In this document: in pieces, positions 1 through 7,428 of the stretch
Layout: each line of letters begins with the position of its first letter
Numbering within the stretch: position 1 is the first letter of the stretch
Source: Cellulomonas algicola
Lineage (GTDB): Bacteria > Actinomycetota > Actinomycetes > Actinomycetales > Cellulomonadaceae
Direction: 5' to 3'
Assembly: GCF_003851725.1 (NCBI RefSeq)
Contig: NZ_BHYL01000125.1
Span: 1-38,842 of the forward strand
Length of the DNA: 38,842 nt
The notes under the pieces: generated by a model
Told to the model about the DNA's origin: nothing
The model's input: the letters and a program-made list of their open reading frames with translations, nothing else
The model's database searches: none
Made by a program: the position numbers and the translations under genes

Positions 1-12
1 ACACCTCTCACC

Positions 13-43
13 GGGGTGGGGTGCCGACCGGGCACCCCACCCC
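13..43. terminator. Perfect GC-rich hairpin upstream of the GH62 gene
   Basis: A 13-bp perfect inverted repeat (GGGGTGGGGTGCC, loop GACCG, then its complement) lies just before the ribosome-binding site GAAGGAG of the next gene. It is most simply the terminator of a gene left of the window. It could also act as a 5' leader structure of the GH62 mRNA. There is no U tract, as is common in high-GC actinobacteria. Confidence 0.6.
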
Positions 44-70
44 CGAGACCCCCGAAGGAGTGGGAAACAC

Positions 71-1576
71 ATGAGAACGACCCCAGGAGCGCTCGCCGTG
101 AGCGGGAGACGACGCCTGCAGGCGGGCCTGATGGTGCTGAGCGTCGCCGCCGCCGGCATGGTCGCCGCGGTGACGGCGTCGCCGCCGGCGCAGGCCGCGT
201 CGATCGACACCAACGCGTCGTACGTGCTGGTCAACCGCAGCAGCGGCAAGGCGCTCGACGTCTACAACCTCGCGACGACCGACGGCGCGAAGATCGTGCA
301 GTGGGCGCGCAACGACGGCTCCCAGCAGCAGTGGCAGTTCGTCGACTCCGGCGGCGGCTACTACCGCCTGAAGTCGAAGCTGTCGGGCAAGGTCCTCGAC
401 ATCTCGAGCCGCTCGACCGCGGACGGCGCTGCCGTCATCCAGTGGTCCGACGCCAACTCGACCAACCAGCAGTTCAGCATCCAGGACATCGACGGGTACA
501 TCCAGCTCATCGCCCGGCACAGCGGCAAGGCCGTCGAGGTGCAGGGGGCGTCCGGCTCCGACGGTGCCGCCGTCGTCCAGTACTCCGACTGGAACGGCGC
601 CAACCAGCAGTGGCAGCTCGTGCGCCTCGGCGGTGGCACCGACCCGACGACGCCGCCGCCCACCGGTCAGTGCTCCCTCCCGTCGACCTACCGCTGGTCG
701 TCCACGGGTGCGCTCGCGCAGCCGCGGTCCGGCTGGGCCTCGCTGAAGGACTTCACGACCGCGCCGTACAACGGCCAGCACCTCGTCTACGCGACGACGC
801 ACGACTTCGGCACCTCGTGGGGCTCGATGAACTTCGGGCTCGTGTCGAACTTCTCCCAGCTTGGCTCCGCGTCGCAGAACGCCATGTCGTCCGGGACGGT
901 CGCGCCCTCGCTGTTCTACTTCGCGCCCAAGAACATCTGGGTGCTCGCCTACCAGTGGGGCGGTGCGGCGTTCTCCTACCGCACGTCGAGCAACCCCACG
1001 AACGCCAACGGCTGGTCGTCGCCGCAGACCCTGTTCTCCGGCTCCATCTCCGGCTCCGGCACCGGCCCGATCGACCAGACGATCATCGGTGACAGCCAGA
1101 ACATGTACCTGTTCTTCGCCGGCGACAACGGGAAGATCTACCGCGCTTCGATGCCGATCGGGAACTTCCCCGGTTCGTTCGGGTCCACCTCGACCGTCGT
1201 CATGAGCGACACCACGAACAACCTGTTCGAGGCGCCGCAGGTGTACAAGGTCAAGGACCAGAACCTCTACCTGATGATCGTCGAGGCCATCGGCGCGAAC
1301 GGCCGGTACTTCCGCTCGTTCACCGCGACCAGCCTTTCTGGTTCCTGGACGCCGCAGGCTGCGACCGAGAGCCGCCCGTTCGCCGGCAAGGCGAACAGCG
1401 GTGCGACGTGGACCAACGACATCAGCCACGGTGAGCTGATCCGCACCTCCGCGGACCAGACCAACACCATCGACCCCTGCAACCTGCAGCTGCTCTACCA
1501 GGGCCGCTCGCCGTCGTCCGGTGGCGACTACGGCCTGCTGCCGTACCGGCCTGGTCTGCTGACGCTGCAGCGCTGA
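71..1576 (+). CDS. Secreted GH62 alpha-L-arabinofuranosidase with N-terminal ricin-type CBM
   Basis: A secreted enzyme expected to remove alpha-L-arabinofuranosyl side chains from arabinoxylan or arabinan. Residues 1-43 are a signal peptide with an Arg-rich n-region (GRRRLQ) and an AQA-A type cleavage site. Residues about 46-185 form a ricin-B/CBM13 beta-trefoil with three QxW/QxF repeats (QQQWQF, NQQFSI, NQQWQL). A Pro/Thr/Gly linker (about 186-198) leads to the GH62 domain (about 200-501). Likely catalytic acidic residues are D227 (LKDFT), D335 (GPIDQ) and E387 (LFEAPQVY), by comparison with known GH62 enzymes. The start is supported by GAAGGAG upstream. The gene is monocistronic between two hairpins. 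It fits the two sugar importers further on, but no direct regulatory link is visible. Confidence 0.93.
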   Translation: MRTTPGALAVSGRRRLQAGLMVLSVAAAGMVAAVTASPPAQAASIDTNASYVLVNRSSGKALDVYNLATTDGAKIVQWARNDGSQQQWQFVDSGGGYYRLKSKLSGKVLDISSRSTADGAAVIQWSDANSTNQQFSIQDIDGYIQLIARHSGKAVEVQGASGSDGAAVVQYSDWNGANQQWQLVRLGGGTDPTTPPPTGQCSLPSTYRWSSTGALAQPRSGWASLKDFTTAPYNGQHLVYATTHDFGTSWGSMNFGLVSNFSQLGSASQNAMSSGTVAPSLFYFAPKNIWVLAYQWGGAAFSYRTSSNPTNANGWSSPQTLFSGSISGSGTGPIDQTIIGDSQNMYLFFAGDNGKIYRASMPIGNFPGSFGSTSTVVMSDTTNNLFEAPQVYKVKDQNLYLMIVEAIGANGRYFRSFTATSLSGSWTPQAATESRPFAGKANSGATWTNDISHGELIRTSADQTNTIDPCNLQLLYQGRSPSSGGDYGLLPYRPGLLTLQR

Positions 1577-1646
1577 CGGTCGCACCACCGCGTCGCCCCT
1601 GGGGTCGCTGAGGGGCACGGACGCATCACCCAGGCGACGTGGGACG

Positions 1647-1682
1647 GAGAGGGCGGGCTTCCTGTGCGGAGCCCGCCCTCTC
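1647..1682 (+). terminator. Rho-independent-type hairpin after GH62 gene
   Basis: A perfect 13-bp stem (GAGAGGGCGGGCT paired with AGCCCGCCCTCTC) with a 10-nt loop lies 70 nt after the GH62 stop codon. It is followed by a weakly T-containing stretch. Confidence 0.85.
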
Positions 1683-1825
1683 GCGTCGTTCGGTCGGGCG
1701 TCTGTCCGGTCGGCGCGGCGCACCACCGGCGGGCGGACGGCCCGGCGCCACGGCGTGCCGGTAGGCTGACCACCGCGTCGGCACGCCTCCGGGCTGCCGA
1801 CGACGCACGGGCTCCCTCAGCCCGA

Positions 1826-1898
1826 GCGCCTGTAGCTCAGGGGATAGAGCACCGCTCTCCTAAAGCGGGTGTCGGCAGTTCGAATCTGCCCAGGCGCA
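1826..1898 (+). tRNA. tRNA-Arg (anticodon CCT)
   Basis: The cloverleaf folds cleanly. The acceptor stem GCGCCTG/CAGGCGC has discriminator A1898. The D stem is GCTC/GAGC and the anticodon stem CCGCT/AGCGG has loop CTCCTAA, giving anticodon CCT at 1859-1861. The T stem GGCAG/CTGCC has the TTCGAAT loop. The tRNA reads AGG codons. CCA is not fully encoded (ACA follows). A TAGGCT -10-like hexamer at 1762-1767 could serve its promoter. Its 3' half is duplicated near 9493-9536, which marks it as the integration target of the following island. Confidence 0.97.
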
Positions 1899-1899
1899 C
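1857..1899 (+). repeat. attL-like repeat (tRNA-Arg anticodon loop to 3' end)
   Basis: The tRNA segment from the anticodon loop through the acceptor stem matches 9493-9536 with about four substitutions and one inserted base. The intact tRNA lies on this side, as expected for an element that integrated downstream of a tRNA 3' end. Confidence 0.75.
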
Positions 1900-2097
1900 A
1901 AGTGTTTGTGCAGGTCAGCGAGTTCGCGGGTGCGACTGGCGCGGTCCGCGAGACCGCCATGTCTGGTTCGTGGTCAGCGTGTCGTCAGCAGTATCCGCCA
2001 CCCGATACGCCTGACGGCCTCGCCGAGCCTCCAAGTCCTCGTGGCAAGACGTCGCTACCGTTGCGACGCGTCACACGGGCCCAGACGGAGGTACGGC

Positions 2098-2530
2098 ATG
2101 TCATTGTGGGTACCGGTCGTCGCCTCGTTCGGTGCGGCTTTGCTCACCACACTCGGCCCAATGGCGTTGGAGACAAGGCGCTGCAGCTCGAGGTACGCCC
2201 GCGCAACGTCGGCGAGCCGCATACGTGGGTCTCATCCAGGCTGCGAACTGAACGCTAGCTCTAGGTCAGGTCGATCCGTTCGAGCTCGCGTGGCGGTTAA
2301 CGGCCGAGTTCACGCCCCCGCTGAACGCTCAAGCCGAGCTCCTGTCCTGCGGCACGCCACAAGCCTCGATCGCGGCAAACGAAGTCGTGTCTAGCTCGGC
2401 TCAATACCTGCAGGGCGCGACGGTCTTGACCAGTAAGCAGCGCGCGCTCAGAGGTGTCATCCCGTGGAAGCCGACCAAGGAGCAGGACAGGATTGGTGGG
2501 TCCAGATCGCTCCCGTCGGGCTCGGGATGA
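2098..2530 (+). pseudogene. Decayed membrane-anchored protein gene of unknown function
   Basis: A good Shine-Dalgarno (GGAGG) precedes ATG 2098. The first ~25 codons encode one hydrophobic segment (MSLWVPVVASFGAALLTTLG) followed by basic residues. The protein-like signal then moves to the +1 frame (RRRAAYVGLIQAAN). That frame meets an in-frame TGA after QAAN near 2250 and continues as convincing protein (QVDPFELAWRLTAEF, then AQAELLSCG and EVVSSSAQYLQG) to a stop at 2530. At least one frameshift and one nonsense mutation are therefore needed to explain it. No family is recognised. The layout (one N-terminal membrane anchor, Arg-rich stretch, helical cytoplasmic part) resembles many small unknown actinobacterial proteins. 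Confidence 0.5.
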
Positions 2531-3005
2531 GGCACGAGCCCGACAGGGCATTCTTGATCCGGTCCCGTACGTATGTCTCGAGCGTCGGTGGGATCGGCAC
2601 GGTTCGGGTCTGGTGCGTTTTCGTCGGACCAAAGATGGCTCCGCGGGTCTTCTTCGACTGCGGGGCCGCGCGATGGATCCGGACGCCGAGGCCGTGCGGA
2701 GTCTGGACGACGGCGTCGACGCGCCGCGCGCACATCTCCGAGAACCGGCAGCCGGCCAGGCCAAGGAAGAGCACGACCGGGCGGCAGTTCGGCGGCATGG
2801 AGTCCGCGAGCCTCCCAAGCTGTTCCGCGCGCAGCCAGTGCGGCTCGCGTTTGGCGGTGCTCATGGGGGAGCGGGATCGAAGGGCGAGGTCGACGGAGAT
2901 CCGCCGGTCGCGGACGGCGTCGTCGCGCACCAGCCGGAGGACGGATAGGACTCGCCGCCGAGTCGCGTCGCTAGGCCGCGGACCGTCGCTAAGCACGCGG
3001 GTCAT
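2457..3005 (-). pseudogene. Truncated tyrosine recombinase (integrase) remnant
   Basis: The reading frame keeps the middle of a phage-type integrase. It shows the end of the core-binding domain, the segment LFLGLAGCRFSEMC with the first catalytic Arg, and the beta-sheet region ending TKTHQTRTVPIPPTL. The downstream HxLR, (H/W) and Tyr boxes cannot be found in any frame. The N-terminal arm-binding domain is also missing. It sits next to the tRNA, where the integrase of a tRNA-integrated element is expected. It was probably the island's own recombinase and is now inactive. The family assignment is firm; the exact ends of the remnant are not. Confidence 0.75.
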
Positions 3006-3135
3006 CTCCAGCCGACGCCGTCCACCGTCGTCAGGTCACTCGGTGGCCGCGGCGCGGATGGCGAGCTGAGCCTGACGACGGACACCGCGGGCGAGATCGG
3101 ATCGACTCTTCTTGCGTCTTTGCGATGGTCCCCGC

Positions 3136-4563
3136 CTACGGCGCCAGAAGCCAGCCAACGATGGCTGCGGCGACAGCTGTAGGACCGTCGACTTCTCGAG
3201 TCCCGAAGTGGCCACGAACGCTGAAGATCTGACTTCGCTTCATCCTCACGAGTTCGTATCGGTCAGCTTCGATGATCACGGGCGCACCGTGCCCATGGAC
3301 GACGAAGGCGATCTCCCATCTCTGCTCCGTGTCCATCAGGTCGTTCCGTGTCCAGTCGAGGCCTTCGAGGCCCTCGGGGGCGTCAGGCGGAATCGAGTCG
3401 TCTAGGAGTTCGCGCCACCATCCCGAGTCGGGGAAGCCGGGCGCCGCGGCTAGGGCGATGGCAAGAGCGTCCTTGCCTTCGCTGATTGAGTCGTAGCGCG
3501 GAAGATACCCCGAGAACCTTGCCGGAGCCGCCGCGCGGAGCTCTTGAACGTCGGACTCCACGAGATAACCAGAAACGGGAACTTCGATCGCGACATCGTC
3601 GAACTGTCGAGAGGCCAGATGCTCGTGCTCGTCGGGCAATGGGTGCCAGACAGTCGCCGATATGTTGGCGATCAGTGTGAGTGAGGCGGTCACGAGGCTC
3701 CCCACCGGACCATCGGAGGGCCGAGTCGTCTTAAGGTCACCGACTGCCGCTATCCCAGTTATCTCGGTGACGGACGCGGCCAAGACGAGCTCGGACGTGA
3801 GAAACTCCAGCAATGTGTCGTCGATGACCGCGGCCAGGTCATCAAGTTTGCCGGCACGGCCGATTGAGCCGATTGAGGCGGGAAGATTCGCCGCGACGTG
3901 GCGCGCAAGGTTTAGTGCCAGCTCGCTCGCCGGCGCGGGCACGAGGCCGCGAAGTGCCGCGACAAGCTCATTTCTGCGGGCATAGCGCACGGGCAACTGC
4001 AGGCCGAGGTGCGCAATTGCAGCGTCGACGTCGGAGTCGGCCGTCAGCAGGACAAGCCTCGTCGAATCGTGTTCTGCGAGGGCCAGCGCATCATGTACCC
4101 ACGCCATGTCGGCCGCGCCTGTCTTGACCCCGGACTTTCTCTCACCTGGGCCTTGCATCAAGACTTGTGCTCGGAGGCCAGCCAATGCTGCAACGGGCGT
4201 CGCTGGTAGTACTGAGACGTTGTCGAGCCCGGAGAGTAGCCGGGTGAGATGTTCCAGCACCTGTTCGACGGTGACCTCAGGGACGTTGAACCGGTCAACG
4301 ACTGCGGGGAATGCGCCAGCGATTCGTGAGCCGCGCAGCGTCTTCGTGCTCGCTCGGAGAGAGTCGTAGTGGGCGGCGAGGTCAGCGTGAGCATGCTGAG
4401 CCCACTCCCAAAGGACCACTTCAGGGATGACTACCTCGACGTCCGCGCCCTTGAGCTCATTGGCGAGCCCCTCGACCTGGTCGAGTTGAACCTTGCCGCG
4501 GCCAAACGCATTTGCGTCAACGACGGCCCACCGCACCCGCGCTGTCAGGTCGTTGTCGCTCAC
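3136..4563 (-). CDS. PIN-domain (DUF4935-type) putative ribonuclease
   Basis: Predicted 475-residue protein with an N-terminal PIN-like nuclease domain (about 12-195). The acidic positions typical of PIN metal sites are present: D16 in AVVDAN, E48/E53 in IPEVVLWEW, D152/D158 in GAADMAWVHDAL, and D176/D178 in LLTADSDVD. The remaining 270 residues are of unknown type. The longer ATG frame upstream is not favoured. A GTG at 4563 lies 7 nt after a TATCCT -10 hexamer (4571-4576), so the mRNA is probably leaderless. The gene is divergent from the HEPN gene. PIN proteins of this type cut RNA and occur in toxin and anti-phage settings. A role in defence is inferred from the island context. Confidence 0.75.
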   Translation of the reverse strand: MSDNDLTARVRWAVVDANAFGRGKVQLDQVEGLANELKGADVEVVIPEVVLWEWAQHAHADLAAHYDSLRASTKTLRGSRIAGAFPAVVDRFNVPEVTVEQVLEHLTRLLSGLDNVSVLPATPVAALAGLRAQVLMQGPGERKSGVKTGAADMAWVHDALALAEHDSTRLVLLTADSDVDAAIAHLGLQLPVRYARRNELVAALRGLVPAPASELALNLARHVAANLPASIGSIGRAGKLDDLAAVIDDTLLEFLTSELVLAASVTEITGIAAVGDLKTTRPSDGPVGSLVTASLTLIANISATVWHPLPDEHEHLASRQFDDVAIEVPVSGYLVESDVQELRAAAPARFSGYLPRYDSISEGKDALAIALAAAPGFPDSGWWRELLDDSIPPDAPEGLEGLDWTRNDLMDTEQRWEIAFVVHGHGAPVIIEADRYELVRMKRSQIFSVRGHFGTREVDGPTAVAAAIVGWLLAP

Positions 4564-4570
4564 GCGACCC

Positions 4571-4576
4571 AGGATA
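4571..4576 (-). promoter_or_regulatory. -10 element of a probable leaderless promoter for the PIN gene
   Basis: On the minus strand TATCCT (TANNNT type) is followed by seven bases and GTG. No Shine-Dalgarno is visible, which is the usual geometry of actinobacterial leaderless transcripts. The -35 region is weak. Confidence 0.45.
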
Positions 4577-4752
4577 GATGACGCGCGGAGAGAGATCCAC
4601 GAAGGTGAAGTGGTACTCCAGGACGGTAAGGCGATCGAGTGATCGTTCGGCGCTACCACGATCGTCGCCGAGGGCGAGGACACCTGCTCGATCACGGCCT
4701 GTACTTGTTTGGTGCGACAACTTCAGCGCATACGGGCGGGCAGGATCCCCTG

Positions 4753-4766
4753 CCGACGTACGTCGG
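4753..4766. promoter_or_regulatory. 14-bp perfect palindrome, candidate operator
   Basis: CCGACGTACGTCGG lies centrally between the divergent PIN and HEPN start codons. It is a candidate repressor site. No regulator gene is recognised in the island, so its protein partner is unknown. Confidence 0.35.
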
Positions 4767-4893
4767 GTGAATGCAGTGGATCGAACGGCGGGGGCGGCCG
4801 CCAGCGCGCTAGGTTCGCATGAAGGCCACACCCGACCGCTCCACGCGGGCCGGAACGCCAACCGAACCCAATCGCGTTGGGAGGCACTAGACG

Positions 4894-5499
4894 ATGCCAA
4901 TTGCCCCACTGGACTACGCCCTCGACCTCCTTGATCGAGCAGAGGCGATGGCCAAAACGGCCGGGAGGCCGTCCGCGTCCATCCAAGACACAAGAGTCGA
5001 CATCCTGCGGTCTGCCTGGGTGTTCGTGGGCGCCTCAATCGACACGTACTTTCACGAACGGATCAGGCGCAACATGTTGGCCAACATGAGTAAATCCGCT
5101 CGGAAGTTCTCCGTCCCGCTTGGTGACGTTGACGACATGGTAGCGCTGTTTCTGGCGAATCGATCAGGGTCGCGACCGCGAGTGAAACTGGGCAACATCA
5201 TTCACCACGCACTATTAAAAGAGACCTTCCAGGGGGCTACAAATGTCGAGCGGGGACTCGGCCTTATTGGCGTTACGAAGTACTGGGATCGCCTGTCTCA
5301 GGAACTAGGCCAGTCGCCGACTGACATTAAAGAGCGACTCAATGCACAGTACCTTCGCAGAAACAAGATAGCGCACGAGGGCGACTATACGCGCCACGAT
5401 CGACCGCAGCAGTTTTGGTATGACACGATTGATCGCGCTGAAGTCGACGCCGAGATTCAGTGGACGAGGGGCTTCATTAGAGCAATAGATAACTTATAG
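4894..5499 (+). CDS. HEPN-domain protein (RiboL-PSP-HEPN-like), putative RNase
   Basis: A 201-residue, mainly helical protein. The C-terminal half carries RRNKIAH (155-161), a full HEPN RNxxxH active-site motif (R156, N157, H161). The N-terminal helix pair (AWVFVGASIDTYFHERI, 41-57) resembles the first helices of RiboL-PSP-type HEPN proteins. HEPN nucleases usually dimerise and cut RNA, often as abortive-infection or toxin components. GGGAGG lies 11 nt upstream of the ATG. Codon use is clearly AT-richer than in flanking housekeeping genes (for example ATT AAA, AAC TTA TAG), a sign of transfer. It is divergent from the PIN gene and convergent (86 bp apart) with the SIR2 gene. Function as a defence effector is inferred. 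Confidence 0.8.
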   Translation: MPIAPLDYALDLLDRAEAMAKTAGRPSASIQDTRVDILRSAWVFVGASIDTYFHERIRRNMLANMSKSARKFSVPLGDVDDMVALFLANRSGSRPRVKLGNIIHHALLKETFQGATNVERGLGLIGVTKYWDRLSQELGQSPTDIKERLNAQYLRRNKIAHEGDYTRHDRPQQFWYDTIDRAEVDAEIQWTRGFIRAIDNL

Positions 5500-5585
5500 T
5501 TGCCCCTTGGGAGCGGGTCGTGCGACGGGCAAGAGCGAGAGTTGGGCACGAGCACTTAACCAGTGCCCGCGAGAAGTGCAGACGC

Positions 5586-6827
5586 TCACCGAGGCACGAA
5601 CAGGTATCTTAGGTCGGACGAGAAGGGGCTCTCTGCCCTGTGGGCGAACTGATCGCTGATGCTTTCGGAGTAGCGCCCACCGACAAACTCTGCGGCTATG
5701 GACTCCGTGAAGTTCGCTTCGCGAGCTCGATCCCAATCCCTGGGCGTGCCGGAATTCCTGAGTTGTGCTACCTCGGCCAACGTGTCGTCATTGGACGTCA
5801 CAAGAGGTCGGGAATAGCCGTCTCCATCGCGGTCGGTACCCCAAGAGACAATATCGCCCGATGTCACGTCTGTATATTCTAGAACTGAACCGAAGGTCTG
5901 GATTTCTTGCGAGTCTCCAAGCAATTCTCGGACCCGACGTGCAGGTTCAGGAGACGGGTCGACAACGGTGACAAGGTCCCAAGGCCCGGAAAGCAGAATC
6001 ATCTGGCGCACCTGAACGTCACTTGGTGGGAAACTGAACCCTAGAACGACGAGTTCATCCGCCTGCTTTAGTGACGTATAGGCGCGCCGCCACTGAGCGC
6101 GTAAAGACTGATTTGAGTAGAAGGTACTCTTGGCGGCTGTCGGCGGAACAAGAAGAGGCTCAAGATCGTCCAGGAGGACGTCGTATCGCGGCGAGTCGTC
6201 GACTCGGATGCCTCGAGGTGCCCATGAGAAGCCTCCGTCGTCCAGCACGATCCTGGCCGTCGCGGGACTCGTCAGACCGCCGTAGTGCCAGTTGATCGAC
6301 CCGTGCAGTTTGAACAACCTCGGCATCGGGCCCCGAGGCTCGGACGAAGACACGAAGCCGCTCGACCCCGGGGGCCAACGCATCTCCAGAGGGATTGCGT
6401 ACAGGTCGCCGAGGGACCCGTATCGCCCGCTGTTGGCGAGGGCGCGCTCGAAGAGTAGGTCGTAGTTGAAAGTAATTACCGCGGCCTGTTCGTGCGCCAG
6501 TTGCAGTACAAGGCGTTTCAGCCAGAGTGGCGGCGAGCTGTCGAGGACTTGCGCTTCATGACGTGCAACGATGCCGCGAATGGCCCGGCTGGCCTGAAGG
6601 AACGTCGCTTGGTTCCTGAGTGCTTCAAGATCGCTATCCCAGGGCTGACTTGTCGACAAATAGGAGAGCCACGCCTCGAGGTCATCTCCAAAGACAGCAA
6701 GTGTGTCCTCGGGCAATCCCATGTCTCCTAGCAGATCTGCCACCAGGTCAGGCATGAGAGGCATCTCCGCGCTGATCGCCTTTGAGAAGCCTGCACCCGC
6801 AAGAACGGCACGAGTATGCGGTCCCAT
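5586..6827 (-). CDS. SIR2-domain protein, putative NAD-consuming defence effector
   Basis: Predicted 413-residue protein with a bacterial SIR2-like domain. Visible motifs are the NAD-binding loop GAGFS (11-15), TFNYD with N121, KLHGSINW with the likely catalytic H175, and VLGFSFPPSD (261-270). The last ~100 residues match no domain I know. The frame is open far upstream, but ATG 6827 is chosen. It has GGGGAG at the right distance and begins directly before the first SIR2 strand, while the upstream extension is Arg/Pro-rich like non-coding frames. SIR2 domains in prokaryotic immunity (Thoeris ThsA, DSR1, SIR2-APAZ and others) deplete NAD+ on phage infection. This one has no recognised partner domain, so partners may be neighbours in the island. 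Confidence 0.85.
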   Translation of the reverse strand: MGPHTRAVLAGAGFSKAISAEMPLMPDLVADLLGDMGLPEDTLAVFGDDLEAWLSYLSTSQPWDSDLEALRNQATFLQASRAIRGIVARHEAQVLDSSPPLWLKRLVLQLAHEQAAVITFNYDLLFERALANSGRYGSLGDLYAIPLEMRWPPGSSGFVSSSEPRGPMPRLFKLHGSINWHYGGLTSPATARIVLDDGGFSWAPRGIRVDDSPRYDVLLDDLEPLLVPPTAAKSTFYSNQSLRAQWRRAYTSLKQADELVVLGFSFPPSDVQVRQMILLSGPWDLVTVVDPSPEPARRVRELLGDSQEIQTFGSVLEYTDVTSGDIVSWGTDRDGDGYSRPLVTSNDDTLAEVAQLRNSGTPRDWDRAREANFTESIAAEFVGGRYSESISDQFAHRAESPFSSDLRYLFVPR

Positions 6828-7004
6828 TTGGCTCCCCAATCCCCGGGCCCTGCCGGTGGGCCCGGTCTCACGAAGGACCGCACTGGCTGTGGCAAGTGCG
6901 CACGCGGTCCTCGACCGCCCCGAACGGGAGCCTAGTCGGGCGCCGCGGACCGGTGCGCCTTGCGCCGCTCGGTTCGCCCCTCCACCTTGCGCCGGAGCGC
7001 GGAA

Positions 7005-7332
7005 ATGACCGATCGTGGCTTGCGGGATCTGGCACAGGCTCAGCGGCTCGCCGCCGAAGCGTGGCACCAGTCCGGCGCGGTGTGGGTCGGAGATTGGCAC
7101 GCCCATCCCGACGGAGATCGAGCACCGAGTCCGATCGATCTTCGGTCCTACGCCGCACACTTGACCGACTCCGGAACTCGCTTTTCAGAGGTTTGTTGCG
7201 GTCGTGGTCAGCTGCGCCCAGAGCGTGCCCGACGAGATTGCCGCGTGGTTGATCGGCCTGGGAAGTGTCACGTCCGTGCCGCTCCTGGTAACGGATTCTG
7301 GGCTTCTCGCGCGACCGGTGGAGGACCCGTGA
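7005..7332 (+). pseudogene. Frameshifted JAB/MPN metalloprotease (Prok-JAB, Cap3-like) remnant
   Basis: The frame from ATG 7005 encodes DRGLRDLAQAQRLAAEAWHQ, then GDWHAHPDGDRAPSPIDLRS. This is a clear JAMM signature HxHP(x)nSxxD with the upstream RD...AQ pattern of Cap3-like isopeptidases. After SYAAHLTDS (about 7170) the protein-like sequence moves to another frame (ELAFQRFVAVVVSCAQ, then DEIAAWLIGLGSVT and GLLARPVEDP) and ends at 7332. One extra base near GACTCCGGA would explain it. The N-terminal part with the catalytic Glu is not recognisable. No E1 or E2 partner genes are seen. It lies between the tail of the 366-residue gene and the head of the SIR2 gene, on the opposite strand. Confidence 0.65.
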
Positions 7333-7428
7333 GCCCCTCTAGAAGTCGTCGAGAACACGGAACCCTGGTACCTCGAGATCGGTACGCCCGTCCCGAGTTG
7401 GCCCGGCCAGGATGGGACTGGCTGGACG

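Larger units (their letters stand above)
4564..4893. other. Divergent intergenic region between PIN and HEPN genes
   Basis: No convincing gene is present in these 330 bases. They contain the PIN gene -10 element, a perfect 14-bp palindrome CCGACGTACGTCGG at 4753-4766 and the GGGAGG ribosome-binding site of the HEPN gene (about 4877-4882). A shared control region for the divergent pair is plausible. Confidence 0.5.

Noticed and set aside
6828-7160. N-terminal extension of the SIR2 protein by 111 residues
   Set aside because: The extension is Arg/Gly-rich and antisense to the JAB remnant. A good ribosome-binding site and the SIR2 fold both begin at 6827.
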